This document shows, in pieces, positions 25,883 through 34,935 of a stretch of 64,000 bases of DNA. Where the stretch lies: positions 310,001 through 374,000 of the forward strand of contig NZ_CP042412.1 of assembly GCF_007954505.1 (NCBI RefSeq), in the 5' to 3' direction. A program made the translations under genes and the position numbers. The notes beneath the pieces were generated by a model, which was not told where the DNA came from, did not search any database, and saw only the letters and a program-made list of their open reading frames with translations. The first letter of the stretch is position 1. Every line of letters starts with the position of its first letter. Source of the DNA: Microbacterium sp. CBA3102. GTDB lineage: Bacteria; Actinomycetota; Actinomycetes; Actinomycetales; Microbacteriaceae.

Positions 25883-27220
25883 ATGACGCCCCCGCTCGAT
25901 CTGTCCAGAAGGCAGTTCCTCGCTGCCACCTCCCTCGCCGCCGGCGCGGCCCTGCTCAGCGGGTGCGCTCCCGGTGCGGCATCCGCCACCGGCCCGCAGA
26001 CCCTGCAGTTCTGGCACCTGCTCAGCGGAGGCGACGGTGTCACCATGTCGCAGCTGTTGGATGAGGTGAACGGTGCACAGAGCGCCTTCCGCATCCGCCC
26101 GACCGTGCTCGCGTGGGGCACTCCGTACTACACGAAACTCGCGATGGCGGGTGCCGGTGGTCGCGCCCCCGATGTCGCCATCATGCATGCGACCCGCACC
26201 GTCGGCTGGGCCCCGGGTGGTCTCCTCGACCCCTGGGACCTCGACCGCCTCGCCGAGCTCGGCGTCGACAGCTCGACCTTCCCCGCTCCGATCTGGGAGA
26301 AGGGCTTCGTGGGCAGGGACATGTACAGCGTCGCCCTCGACGCCCACCCCTTCGTGATGATGTTCAACACCGACATCTGTGATGCCGCAGGCGTCCTGGA
26401 CAGCGACGGGGCATTGGCAGAGACGTCTTCTCCCGAGGAGTTCCTCGACCAGTTGCGCGCAATCGGGGGCTCTGCCGAGGGGCATGCGCTGTCCTACGGC
26501 TACCTCGGCGACGGCGCCCAGATGTGGCGCCTGTTCTACACCTTCTACTCGCAGCACGGCGCGGCCATGGAACTCCCTCCGGGCGGGCCCGCGACGATCG
26601 ACAAAGACGTCGCCGTCGAATCACTGTCTCTGATGCGCACCCTGCTCGACGGGGAGATCGCCCTGGCACAGGCCGACTACGGCAGCGCCATCGCCGAGTT
26701 CGCCACCGGCAAGAGCGGCATGCTGTTCACCGGGGTCTGGGAACTCCGCACCATGCAGGCCGCCGGGATCCCGTTCGACGCGACGATGATCCCCACGCTG
26801 TTCGGCACACCGGCGGTCTACGCCGACTCCCACTCGTTCGTGCTCCCGCATCAGTCCCACGCCGATCCGGTCCGACGCGATCTCACCTACGAGTTCGTGG
26901 CCGACATGCTCAAGAACTCCTTCGGGTGGGCCGAGGCCGGGCACATCCCCGCATTCCTCCCCGTGACCGAATCCCCGGAGTACGCGGACCTGATCCCCCA
27001 GGCGAACTACGCCGACGCGGCCCAGCACGTCGTGTACGACCCGACCGCATGGTTCACCGGGTCCGGTTCGAACTTCCAGTCCGAGTTCGGCGCGGCCGTC
27101 CAGGGTGTACTGCTCTCGGGCGACGACCCGGCGACCGCGATCGACCGCTTCGAGGCGCGGGTCAACACCCTGCTCCGACAGCCGAACCCGGCAGACCCCG
27201 AGGGGACGTTCGAATCATGA
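25883..27220 (+). CDS. Sugar ABC transporter substrate-binding lipoprotein (Tat signal)
   Basis: This is a 445-residue extracellular solute-binding protein of the CUT1 type. The signal carries a twin-arginine motif SRRQFLAA and lipobox LLSGC with Cys28, so it is probably exported folded and lipid-anchored. LQFWHLLSGGDGVTMSQLLD and DVAIMHATRTVGWAPGGLL fit the family. ATG at 25883 was chosen over GTG at 25877 because GAAGGAG lies 5 bases before the ATG. It overlaps the first permease by 4 bases. Context suggests an arabino- or xylo-oligosaccharide or pentitol ligand. Confidence 0.92.
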   Translation: MTPPLDLSRRQFLAATSLAAGAALLSGCAPGAASATGPQTLQFWHLLSGGDGVTMSQLLDEVNGAQSAFRIRPTVLAWGTPYYTKLAMAGAGGRAPDVAIMHATRTVGWAPGGLLDPWDLDRLAELGVDSSTFPAPIWEKGFVGRDMYSVALDAHPFVMMFNTDICDAAGVLDSDGALAETSSPEEFLDQLRAIGGSAEGHALSYGYLGDGAQMWRLFYTFYSQHGAAMELPPGGPATIDKDVAVESLSLMRTLLDGEIALAQADYGSAIAEFATGKSGMLFTGVWELRTMQAAGIPFDATMIPTLFGTPAVYADSHSFVLPHQSHADPVRRDLTYEFVADMLKNSFGWAEAGHIPAFLPVTESPEYADLIPQANYADAAQHVVYDPTAWFTGSGSNFQSEFGAAVQGVLLSGDDPATAIDRFEARVNTLLRQPNPADPEGTFES

Positions 27221-28164
27221 CCGCGCTCACCGATTCCACGCGCACCATCGTCACCGGGTCCCGCACCACCCCGCGGGGTCGCCGCGCCGGCTCGCGCAAC
27301 CGCGAGCAGCTCATCAGCTGGGCCTTCCTCGCGCCGTTCCTCGTGGCCTTCGTCCTGTTCCTCGTCTGGCCCATCATCCACGGCATCATCCTCAGCTTCA
27401 CCGACCAATCCCTCACCGGGGCCGGCGGCGCGTTCATCGGCTTCGCCAACTACGCGGAGGCGTTCGGCGACCCGAAGATGTGGCAGTCGATGGGCAACAC
27501 CGTCTGGTTCACGCTGCTCTCCACGGTGCCTCTCGTCGTGGTCGCCCTCGCGATGGCGGCTCTCGTCGACCGCGGCATCCCGGGACAATGGCTGTGGCGC
27601 CTCTCGTTCTTCATGCCGTTCCTGCTCGCCTCGACCGTGATCTCGCAGATCTGGGTCTGGATCTTCAACCCCCAGGTGGGCGCGGCCAACAACATCCTCG
27701 AGTTCTTCGGTCTCGAACCGCTCGCCTGGCTGCAGAATCCCGACACGAACATGCTGTCGATCGTGATCGCCACCGTGTGGTGGACGGTGGGCTTCAACTT
27801 CCTGCTGTACCTCGCCGCGATGCAGAACATCCCGCCGCAGCAGTACGAGGCCGCTTCCCTCGACGGCGCCGGTGCCTGGCGACAGTTCTGGTCGATCACA
27901 CTCCCCCAGCTCGGCCCGGCGACCGTCCTCATCCTGATCCTGCAGATCCTCGCCTCGCTCAAGCTGTTCGACCAGGCGTATCAGATGCTCGGCGGGGTCG
28001 CGAGCGACACCACCCGCTCCATCGTGCAGTACATCTACGAGGCCGGTTTCGTCAGCTACCGGTTCGGCTACTCGGCCGCCATCTCCTATGTGTTCTTCGC
28101 CCTCATCGTCATCCTCGGCGTCGCGCAGGCCCTGATCACGCGCCGCCGGAAGGAGCAGCTCTGA
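27217..28164 (+). CDS. Sugar ABC transporter permease (MalF/UgpA type)
   Basis: This 315-residue inner-membrane protein has six predicted helices. The ATPase-contact loop EAASLDGAGAWRQFWSITLPQ matches the permease EAA motif. The first helix (WAFLAPFLVAFVLFLVWPII) follows an Arg-rich cytoplasmic N-terminus. The ATG at 27217 overlaps the previous stop (ATGA), and a much longer open frame upstream is not real. It pairs with the next permease. Confidence 0.93.
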   Translation: MTALTDSTRTIVTGSRTTPRGRRAGSRNREQLISWAFLAPFLVAFVLFLVWPIIHGIILSFTDQSLTGAGGAFIGFANYAEAFGDPKMWQSMGNTVWFTLLSTVPLVVVALAMAALVDRGIPGQWLWRLSFFMPFLLASTVISQIWVWIFNPQVGAANNILEFFGLEPLAWLQNPDTNMLSIVIATVWWTVGFNFLLYLAAMQNIPPQQYEAASLDGAGAWRQFWSITLPQLGPATVLILILQILASLKLFDQAYQMLGGVASDTTRSIVQYIYEAGFVSYRFGYSAAISYVFFALIVILGVAQALITRRRKEQL

Positions 28165-29090
28165 TGTCCACCGCCACCGCATCCCCCGTCGTCCCCACTG
28201 CCACCGAGACGATCACGACGGCATCGTCCCGTCGTCCTCGGCGGCCGCGTCTTCCCGGCCAGAACCCCTTCGGCCCACTCCGCATCGCCGCTTTCGTCGT
28301 GCTGCTGCTCCTCGCGGTCGGCTGGCTGCTGCCCTTCCTCTGGGCGGTCGCGACCGCGTTCAAGACCGAGACGGATGCCGCCTCCGGCGATCCGGGCTGG
28401 ATCGGCGCCAGCGGACCCACGATCGAGGCGTTCACGGCGATCCTCTCGCAGGGCAACGTCTACGTGTGGGCTCTCAACAGCCTGCTCACGTCCGTCGCGA
28501 TCACGGTGATCACGCTGGCCATCTCCGCACTCGCGGCCTATGCCTTCTCCCGCCTGGACTTCACCGGCCGCAGGTGGTTGTTCGTGGCGATCATCGCCTC
28601 CATCGTCGTCCCGCCCCAGGTGCTGATCATCCCGCTGTTCTACGAGATGCTCGCGTTCAACCTGGTCGACACCTACGCGGGGCTGATCCTGCCGCAGGTC
28701 GTGGCCCCCGCGATGGTATTCATCCTGAAGCGGTTCTTCGATGCCATCCCGATCGAGCTGGAAGATGCGGCACGGGTCGACGGCGCCGGACGGTTCCGGA
28801 TCTTCTGGTCGATCGTGCTCCCCCTGTCCCGTCCGATCATGGCGTCGGTGGCGATCTTCGTGTTCATCAGCGCCTGGAACAACTTCCTCTGGCCGTTCCT
28901 GGTCATCAACGACACGACGCTCATGACGCTGCCGGTCGGCCTGCAGACCGTGATCAGCGCCTACGGCGTGCAGTACGCACAGGCCATGGCGCAAGCCGTG
29001 CTCGCGGCGCTGCCCCTGATCGTGGTCTTCATCATCTTCCAGAAGCAGATCGTCAAGGGAGTCGCGACCAGCGGCTTCGGCGGTCAGTGA
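28164..29090 (+). CDS. Sugar ABC transporter permease (MalG/UgpE type)
   Basis: This 308-residue permease has the EAA-loop motif ELEDAARVDGAGRFRIFWSI and six helices, with SAWNNFLWPFLVINDTTLMT typical of MalG-type subunits. The start overlaps the previous stop by one base (TGATG). No ATPase gene follows, so the transporter must borrow a shared MsmK/UgpC-type ATPase from elsewhere in the genome. Confidence 0.93.
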   Translation: MSTATASPVVPTATETITTASSRRPRRPRLPGQNPFGPLRIAAFVVLLLLAVGWLLPFLWAVATAFKTETDAASGDPGWIGASGPTIEAFTAILSQGNVYVWALNSLLTSVAITVITLAISALAAYAFSRLDFTGRRWLFVAIIASIVVPPQVLIIPLFYEMLAFNLVDTYAGLILPQVVAPAMVFILKRFFDAIPIELEDAARVDGAGRFRIFWSIVLPLSRPIMASVAIFVFISAWNNFLWPFLVINDTTLMTLPVGLQTVISAYGVQYAQAMAQAVLAALPLIVVFIIFQKQIVKGVATSGFGGQ

Positions 29091-29141
29091 TCCCTGCCCT
29101 CCCGCACCACCCCACCCGCAGAGCCAGACCCGAGGAGAACA

Positions 29142-30677
29142 ATGTCTCAGGCCCGCATCACCATCGACCGCGACTTCACGATCGCCGACGTCCCCCGGAG
29201 ACTCTTCGGTTCGTTCGTCGAGCACATGGGTCGCTGCGTCTACACCGGCATCTACGAGCCCGGTCATCCTCAGGCCGATGAGCGCGGCTTCCGCCGCGAC
29301 GTCCTGGCTCTGGTGAAGGAGATGGGACCGACCGTGGTCCGCTACCCCGGCGGCAACTTCGTGTCCGGATACCGCTGGGAAGACGGTGTCGGCCCCGCAG
29401 AGGACCGGCCGGTGCGTCTCGACGGCGCCTGGCACACCGTCGAGACGAACGCGTTCGGCCTGCACGAGTTCATGGCCTGGGCGAAAGAGGCCGACGTCGA
29501 GGTCATGGAGGCCGTGAACCTCGGCACCCGCGGTGTCGAGGAGGCCCGCGCCCTCGTCGAGTACGCGAACCACCCCGGCGGCACGTACTGGTCGGATCTG
29601 CGTCGCAGGAACGGGGCCGAGCAGCCGTTCGACATCAGGCTGTGGTGCCTCGGCAACGAGCTCGACGGCCCCTGGCAGATCGGAGGCAAGACCGCGGCCG
29701 AATACGGGCGGCTCGCGCAGGAGTCCGCCAAGGCGATGCGACTGGTCGATCCTTCCATCGAGCTCGTCGCGGTCGGGTCGTCCGGCCGCTCGATGCCGAC
29801 GTTCGGCACCTGGGAGCACACGGTGCTCTCGCACGCCTACGACGAGGTCGACTTCGTCTCGATGCACGCCTACTACCAGGAGCACGACGGAGACGCCGAG
29901 TCGTTCCTCGCCGAATCCACCGACATGGACGCCTTCATCGAGGGCGTCATCGCGACGGTGGACGCGGTGAAGGCCGCGGGCAAGCACACGAAGCAGATCG
30001 ACATCTCGTTCGACGAGTGGAACGTGTGGGATCAGGTGAAGTACAACGACGTCGAGGCGAAGGAGATCGAGAAGGCCGGGTGGAGGCAGCACCCTCGGCT
30101 GATCGAGGACACCTACAACGTGACGGATGCCGTCGTCGTCGGGACGCTGCTCAACAGCCTGCTGCGGCACGGCGACCGTGTGAAGATCGCCAACCAGGCG
30201 CAGCTCGTGAACGTGATCGCACCGATCCGATCTGAAGAGGGCGGAGCGGCCTGGCGCCAGACGAGCTTCTGGCCTTTCGAGCGCATGGCGCGTCTCGCGA
30301 AGGGCCGCATCCTCCGACTCGCCGTCTCGGCGGCGCAGATCGAGACGAAGCGCTACGGCGGCGTCGACGCGGTGGACGCCGCCGCCACATGGGACGAGGC
30401 GACCGGTCGGGTGGCCGTGTTCGTCGCGAACCGCTCGCTGGACGAATCCAGCGACCTGACGATCGACCTGCACGGGCTCGGCGACCTGCGCGTGGTGGAG
30501 GCCGAGACCCTCACGATCCCCGAGGGCGGCGACCGCCACACGTCGAACCTCGAGACGGCTCCCGACAGCGTCCACATGGTGCCGCTGGGTGCGGTCGAGG
30601 TCGTGGACGGTGCGGTGCGCGCGACCCTGCCCCCGCTGTCCTGGTCGGTCATCCAGCTCGAGGTCGCTCGCGCCTGA
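29142..30677 (+). CDS. GH51 alpha-L-arabinofuranosidase, intracellular
   Basis: This 511-residue enzyme releases L-arabinofuranose from arabinan or arabinoxylan oligosaccharides. The acid/base glutamate is E173 in CLGNELDGPWQ and the nucleophile is E292 in SFDEWNVW. LFGSFVEHMGRCVYTGIYEP and VVRYPGGNFVSGYRWEDGVG are GH51 signatures. There is no signal peptide, so it acts on imported oligosaccharides. It follows the transporter genes by 51 bases, with GAGGAG before the ATG. Released arabinose would feed the araDBA products encoded nearby. Confidence 0.96.
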   Translation: MSQARITIDRDFTIADVPRRLFGSFVEHMGRCVYTGIYEPGHPQADERGFRRDVLALVKEMGPTVVRYPGGNFVSGYRWEDGVGPAEDRPVRLDGAWHTVETNAFGLHEFMAWAKEADVEVMEAVNLGTRGVEEARALVEYANHPGGTYWSDLRRRNGAEQPFDIRLWCLGNELDGPWQIGGKTAAEYGRLAQESAKAMRLVDPSIELVAVGSSGRSMPTFGTWEHTVLSHAYDEVDFVSMHAYYQEHDGDAESFLAESTDMDAFIEGVIATVDAVKAAGKHTKQIDISFDEWNVWDQVKYNDVEAKEIEKAGWRQHPRLIEDTYNVTDAVVVGTLLNSLLRHGDRVKIANQAQLVNVIAPIRSEEGGAAWRQTSFWPFERMARLAKGRILRLAVSAAQIETKRYGGVDAVDAAATWDEATGRVAVFVANRSLDESSDLTIDLHGLGDLRVVEAETLTIPEGGDRHTSNLETAPDSVHMVPLGAVEVVDGAVRATLPPLSWSVIQLEVARA

Positions 30678-30684
30678 CCCCGGC

Positions 30685-31689
30685 CTACGTGCGGGCGATC
30701 GCCGCCGTGGTCGCCCGCACGACCAGCCTCGTCGGCAGGGTCACGTTCATCTCCTCGATGGGCTCGCCGGCGAGCAGCGCGAAGACCATCTCCGCGGCCA
30801 CCGCCCCGAGGCGACGCATCGGCTGCTGGATGGTGGTGAGCGGCAGGGCTCGTCGGGTGGCCTCCGGCACATCGTCGAACCCGACCACCGAGAGGTCCTG
30901 CGGCACCCGGAGCCCGAGCTCGTGCGCGACCTCGATCACGGCGATGGCGGAGAGGTCGTTCGCGGCGAACACAGCCGTCGGCCTCTCCGGACCCGCCAGG
31001 AGGATCCTCGCCGAATCCCGCGTCGTCTCCAGCTCGTAGCGCCCCGCGCGGATCAGGTCGGGATCCACCGGGATGCCGGCGTCGGCGAGCGCACGCCGAT
31101 AGCCGGCGTCACGCAGTCCCGCGGAGCGGAGGTCGGGACGACCGCCCAGGAAGCTGATCCGGCGATGGCCGAGCTCGAGGAGGTGGCGGGTCGCGGTGAG
31201 AGCCCCGCCGAAGCTGTCCGACTCGACCGTCGGCAGGTCGGCCCGGCCCGTGTGCGGGTCGATCGCGACCACGGGAATCTCGGCCGAGGCCCCCACGACG
31301 GTGGGCGTGACCATGATCGCGGCATCGATGAGCGTTCCGGAGAGGCGGCTGAGTGATCGGCGCTCCCACCCCTCGCCCTGTCCGTGCCGCGACCCGCTGT
31401 ACGCGAGCAGATCGAAACCGGTGCCGTGCACCGCTGCGCCGACGCCCTTGAGGATCTCGGCACTGAACGGCTCGAAGTCGGCGAGGAGCACCCCGATCAC
31501 GCCGGTGCGTCTGGCGCGCATGCTGCTGGCCACCAGGCTCGATTCGTAGCCGAGCTCCTGCACGACGTCGAGCACACGTCGGACCGTCTCATCCGCGATC
31601 CCGTAGCGTCCGTTGACGGCTTTCGACACCGTCGACACCGAGACGCCCGCCGCCTTCGCGACATCGTGGATCGTCGTTCTCCCGCTCAT
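30685..31689 (-). CDS. LacI-family transcriptional regulator
   Basis: This 334-residue protein has helix-turn-helix TTIHDVAKAAGVSVSTVSKAV at residues 5-25 and effector-domain motifs VIGVLLADFEPFSAEIL, LGHRRISFLGG and VVGFDDVPEATRRALPL. ATG at 31689 is preceded at 8 bases by TACGCT. The longer open frame upstream lacks a ribosome site. It is divergent from the second sugar ABC operon with GH3, and GTTTTCGAAAAC lies between, so it probably represses that operon. Its end is only 7 bases from the convergent GH51 gene. Confidence 0.9.
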   Translation of the reverse strand: MSGRTTIHDVAKAAGVSVSTVSKAVNGRYGIADETVRRVLDVVQELGYESSLVASSMRARRTGVIGVLLADFEPFSAEILKGVGAAVHGTGFDLLAYSGSRHGQGEGWERRSLSRLSGTLIDAAIMVTPTVVGASAEIPVVAIDPHTGRADLPTVESDSFGGALTATRHLLELGHRRISFLGGRPDLRSAGLRDAGYRRALADAGIPVDPDLIRAGRYELETTRDSARILLAGPERPTAVFAANDLSAIAVIEVAHELGLRVPQDLSVVGFDDVPEATRRALPLTTIQQPMRRLGAVAAEMVFALLAGEPIEEMNVTLPTRLVVRATTAAIART

Positions 31690-31730
31690 GATCGCCCAGC
31701 GTATCCGGCTGCGCGCCCGCCATGGAAACT

Positions 31731-31742
31731 GTTTTCGAAAAC
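31731..31742. promoter_or_regulatory. LacI-type operator GTTTTCGAAAAC
   Basis: A perfect CG-centred 12-base palindrome lies in the 166-base gap between the LacI gene and the divergent transporter operon. A looser imperfect repeat (AACGTTTGACGAAAGTT) follows directly and may be a second half-site. Confidence 0.7.
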
Positions 31743-31855
31743 GTTTGACGAAAGTTCTCGACGACAGCAGACTGCAACGCGACGCGGTCGCACCTCCTGC
31801 CACCGCGGCGCCCGCAGAGACGCGCGGCGCAACTCTCGATGAGGAGAACGATCAC

Positions 31856-33145
31856 ATGAACAGCACACGGCGCTCCCTCGTGTCCCTCGCCACGATCGCC
31901 ACGGTCGGAGCTCTCGCGCTCAGCGGGTGCACGGCCGGCTCGACCGACGACGGCGGAGACTCGGCGATGACCCTCTGGCACAACTCCACGACGGGACCGG
32001 GGGTGGAATTCTGGGAGCAGACCGTCGCCGACTTTGAAGAGGCGAATCCCGGCGTCACCATCGACATCCAGTCGATCCAGAACGAGGATCTCGACGGCAA
32101 GCTCCAGACCGCTCTGAACTCCGGCGATGCCCCCGACATCTTCCTGCAGCGCGGCGGCGGCAAGATGGCCGCGATGGTCAAAGCAGGACAGCTCAAGGAC
32201 CTGACCGACTCGATCACGGGTGCCGCTGCGGAGGAGATCTCCGATGCCGCCTACTCGGCGAGCAGCCTCGACGGCAAGATCTACGCCCTTCCCGTGGCCG
32301 TCCTCCCCGGAGGACTCTTCTACAGCCAGGACCTGTTCGACGAGGCGGGCATCGCCGAGAACCCGACCACGCTCGACGAGCTCGAGGCCGCGACCGAGAA
32401 GCTCAAGAGTGCGGGGATCGATCCCGTCGCCCTCGGCGCGAAGGATGCCTGGCCCGCAGCGCACTGGTACTACTGGCTGGCCCTGCGCGAATGCAGCTCG
32501 GACACGCTCGCCCAGGCTGCCGATGAGATGAACTTCGACGACGACTGCTGGGTGCGCGCCGGTGAAGACCTGCAGGCCTTCGCAGCCACCGAACCGTTCA
32601 ACTCCGGCTTCCTGACCACGACCGCGCAGCAGGGCGCCGCCAGCTCGGCCGGACTGATCGCCAACCACAAGGCGGCCATGGAGCTCATGGGCGCTTGGAA
32701 CCCGGGCGTGATCGGCTCCCTGACGCCCGACCAGAAGCCGCTTCCCGACCTCTCGTGGTTCCCCTTCCCCGAGGTGGAGGGCGGCGAAGGCGAGCCGGGC
32801 TCGATGATGGGTGGCGTCGACGGGTACTCGTGCTCGGTCGATGCGCCGGATGCCTGCGTCGACTTCCTCAACTACCTGGGCACCTCCGAGGTGCAGACCG
32901 CCTACTACAAGGCGTTCAACGCTCCGCCGGTGAACACCGTCGCGCAGGAGGCCGTGACCGAGCCGTACCTGCAGGCCATCCTCGAGGCCTACAACGCCGC
33001 ACCGTACGCCACGCAGTGGCTGGATACCGTCTACGGACAGAACGTCGGCAACGCCCTCAACGTCGCCGTCGTCAACATGCTCGCCGGTCAGGGAACCCCG
33101 GAGGACATCGTCAAGGCCGTCCAGGATGCCGCAGCAAAGGCATAG
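31856..33145 (+). CDS. Sugar ABC transporter substrate-binding lipoprotein
   Basis: This is a 429-residue CUT1-type binding protein. The Sec signal ends in lipobox ALSGC with Cys25. Mature protein features are TLWHNSTTGPGVEFWEQTV, DIFLQRGGGKMAAMVKAGQL and YALPVAVLPGGLFYSQDLFD. ATG at 31856 follows GAGGAG by 8 bases, and the upstream open frame is not coding. It overlaps the next permease by 20 bases. The ligand is probably a xylo- or gluco-oligosaccharide, judging from the GH3 gene. Confidence 0.93.
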   Translation: MNSTRRSLVSLATIATVGALALSGCTAGSTDDGGDSAMTLWHNSTTGPGVEFWEQTVADFEEANPGVTIDIQSIQNEDLDGKLQTALNSGDAPDIFLQRGGGKMAAMVKAGQLKDLTDSITGAAAEEISDAAYSASSLDGKIYALPVAVLPGGLFYSQDLFDEAGIAENPTTLDELEAATEKLKSAGIDPVALGAKDAWPAAHWYYWLALRECSSDTLAQAADEMNFDDDCWVRAGEDLQAFAATEPFNSGFLTTTAQQGAASSAGLIANHKAAMELMGAWNPGVIGSLTPDQKPLPDLSWFPFPEVEGGEGEPGSMMGGVDGYSCSVDAPDACVDFLNYLGTSEVQTAYYKAFNAPPVNTVAQEAVTEPYLQAILEAYNAAPYATQWLDTVYGQNVGNALNVAVVNMLAGQGTPEDIVKAVQDAAAKA

Positions 33146-34064
33146 GGTCTCCGCCCGGCTGGAAGTGATCCTTCTGGCCGGGCCGGCCCTCCTCGTCTTC
33201 CTCGCCTTCGTCATCTTCCCGGTGCTGATGGCGGGCTACTACGGGTTCTTCAGCTGGCAGGGCTACGGCCCTCCGACCGACTTCGTCGGGCTCAAGAACT
33301 ACCTCACGATCCTGCAGGATCCGCTGTTCCACGACGCGCTCGCGCACAACGGGTTCATCCTGGTCTTCTCGCTCGTCTTCCAGGGGCCGGCGGCGATCCT
33401 GCTCGCCCTCCTGCTCAACCGGCGGATGCGCGGTCAGTCGCTGATCCGCGTCCTCATCTTCATCCCCTACGTGATCTCCGAGGTCGTCGTGGGAACGGGA
33501 TGGAGCCTGATGCTGCAGACCAGCGGTGCGTTCAACGACCTGCTGGAGAAGATGGGCCTCGGATTCCTCGCGAACGACTGGCTCTCGAATCCGGACATCG
33601 CGATCTGGACGCTGATGGTGATCATCACCTGGAAGTACGTCGGATTCGCGGTGATCCTGTTCCTCGCCGGGCTCCAGGGCATTCCCGAGGAGCTGCACGA
33701 AGCCGCCGCGATCGACGGCGCCTCGTACTGGCAGATCCAGTGGCGCATCACGCTGCCCCTGCTGGCTCCGACGCTGCGCATCTGGGCATTCCTGTCGATC
33801 ATCGGCTCGCTGCAGCTGTTCGACCTGGTCTACATCATCTGGGGGCAGTACATCGCCTCCACCGCCGGGACCTCGACGATGGCGACCTACATGGTCTCCG
33901 AAGGACGCAACGCCGGCAACTTCGGGTACGGCAACGCCGTCGCGGTCGTGCTGTTCCTGATCTCGCTCGTCGTGGCGCTCGTCTACCAGCGCGCGGTGCT
34001 ACGACGCGACACCGACGGCGCCCTGACCGGCGCCCCTGCACGGAAGAAGAGGACGACGCGATGA
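33126..34064 (+). CDS. Sugar ABC transporter permease (MalF/UgpA type)
   Basis: This 312-residue permease has six helices and EAA loop ELHEAAAIDGASYWQIQWRI. ILLAGPALLVFLAFVIFPVL is the first helix. It starts within the last 20 bases of the binding-protein gene, with AAGG upstream of the ATG, and ends in a basic tail (RKKRTTR). Translational coupling with both neighbours is likely. Confidence 0.93.
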   Translation: MPQQRHRVSARLEVILLAGPALLVFLAFVIFPVLMAGYYGFFSWQGYGPPTDFVGLKNYLTILQDPLFHDALAHNGFILVFSLVFQGPAAILLALLLNRRMRGQSLIRVLIFIPYVISEVVVGTGWSLMLQTSGAFNDLLEKMGLGFLANDWLSNPDIAIWTLMVIITWKYVGFAVILFLAGLQGIPEELHEAAAIDGASYWQIQWRITLPLLAPTLRIWAFLSIIGSLQLFDLVYIIWGQYIASTAGTSTMATYMVSEGRNAGNFGYGNAVAVVLFLISLVVALVYQRAVLRRDTDGALTGAPARKKRTTR

Positions 34065-34933
34065 CCGCCACCTCGCTACTCGTCACCCAGCGGCCGGGGC
34101 GCGCCCCGCGCGCGCGGCTGCCGTGGGCCAACCCGACCGTCTACTTCGTCGCACTGATCGTCGTCGGATTGATGCTCGCTCCGATCGCGTACATCATCAT
34201 CGGCGGTTTCCGCACGAACGCCCAGATCACGACCGACCCGTCAGGGCTGCCGAGTCCGTGGCTCATCCAGAACTACCTCGACGTGATCACGGGCGGCATC
34301 TTCTGGCGCCAGGTGCTCAACTCGACCATCGTCGCCCTCGCCACCACCATCGGCGTGGTCGCCCTGGGGCTGATGGCGGCCTACGTGCTCGCCCGCTATC
34401 GGTTCGCCGGACGCGGAGTGCTCTACGCGTTCTTCGCCGCCGGCCTCATGTTCCCGCTGACCGTGGCCATCACGCCGCTGTACATCGTGGTGCGGAACCT
34501 CGGCCTGATGAACTCCCTCGGTGGGGTCATCCTGCCGCAGATCGCCTTCGCCCTGCCGACGACGATCATCATCCTGGTGCCGTTCCTCCGGGCGATCCCC
34601 GACGAGATCCAGGAAGCCGCGTTCATCGACGGATGCAGCAGGATCGGCTTCTTCTGGCGCATGGTGCTGCCGCTGTCGATCCCCGGCGTGATCACCACCG
34701 GCATCCTCGCGTTCATCGGCAGCTGGAACGGGTACCTCCTCCCGTTGTTCATCCTCAACGATGCGGCCTCGTTCACGCTCCCCCTCGGCGTGCAGTCGTT
34801 CGCCTCCCAGTACTCCGTCGACACCGCGAAGGTGCTGGCATTCACCTCGCTGTCGATGATCCCCGCCCTGATCTTCTTCAGCTTGTTCGAGCGCCGGATC
34901 GTGGGCGGACTGACCGGCGCCGTCAAGGGTTGA
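34061..34933 (+). CDS. Sugar ABC transporter permease (MalG/UgpE type)
   Basis: This 290-residue permease has EAA loop EIQEAAFIDGCSRIGFFWRM and FIGSWNGYLLPLFILNDAAS. ATG at 34061 overlaps the previous stop (ATGA). It pairs with the preceding permease. As in the first sugar operon, no ATPase gene is present, so a shared ATPase is needed. Confidence 0.93.
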   Translation: MTATSLLVTQRPGRAPRARLPWANPTVYFVALIVVGLMLAPIAYIIIGGFRTNAQITTDPSGLPSPWLIQNYLDVITGGIFWRQVLNSTIVALATTIGVVALGLMAAYVLARYRFAGRGVLYAFFAAGLMFPLTVAITPLYIVVRNLGLMNSLGGVILPQIAFALPTTIIILVPFLRAIPDEIQEAAFIDGCSRIGFFWRMVLPLSIPGVITTGILAFIGSWNGYLLPLFILNDAASFTLPLGVQSFASQYSVDTAKVLAFTSLSMIPALIFFSLFERRIVGGLTGAVKG

Positions 34934-34935
34934 CG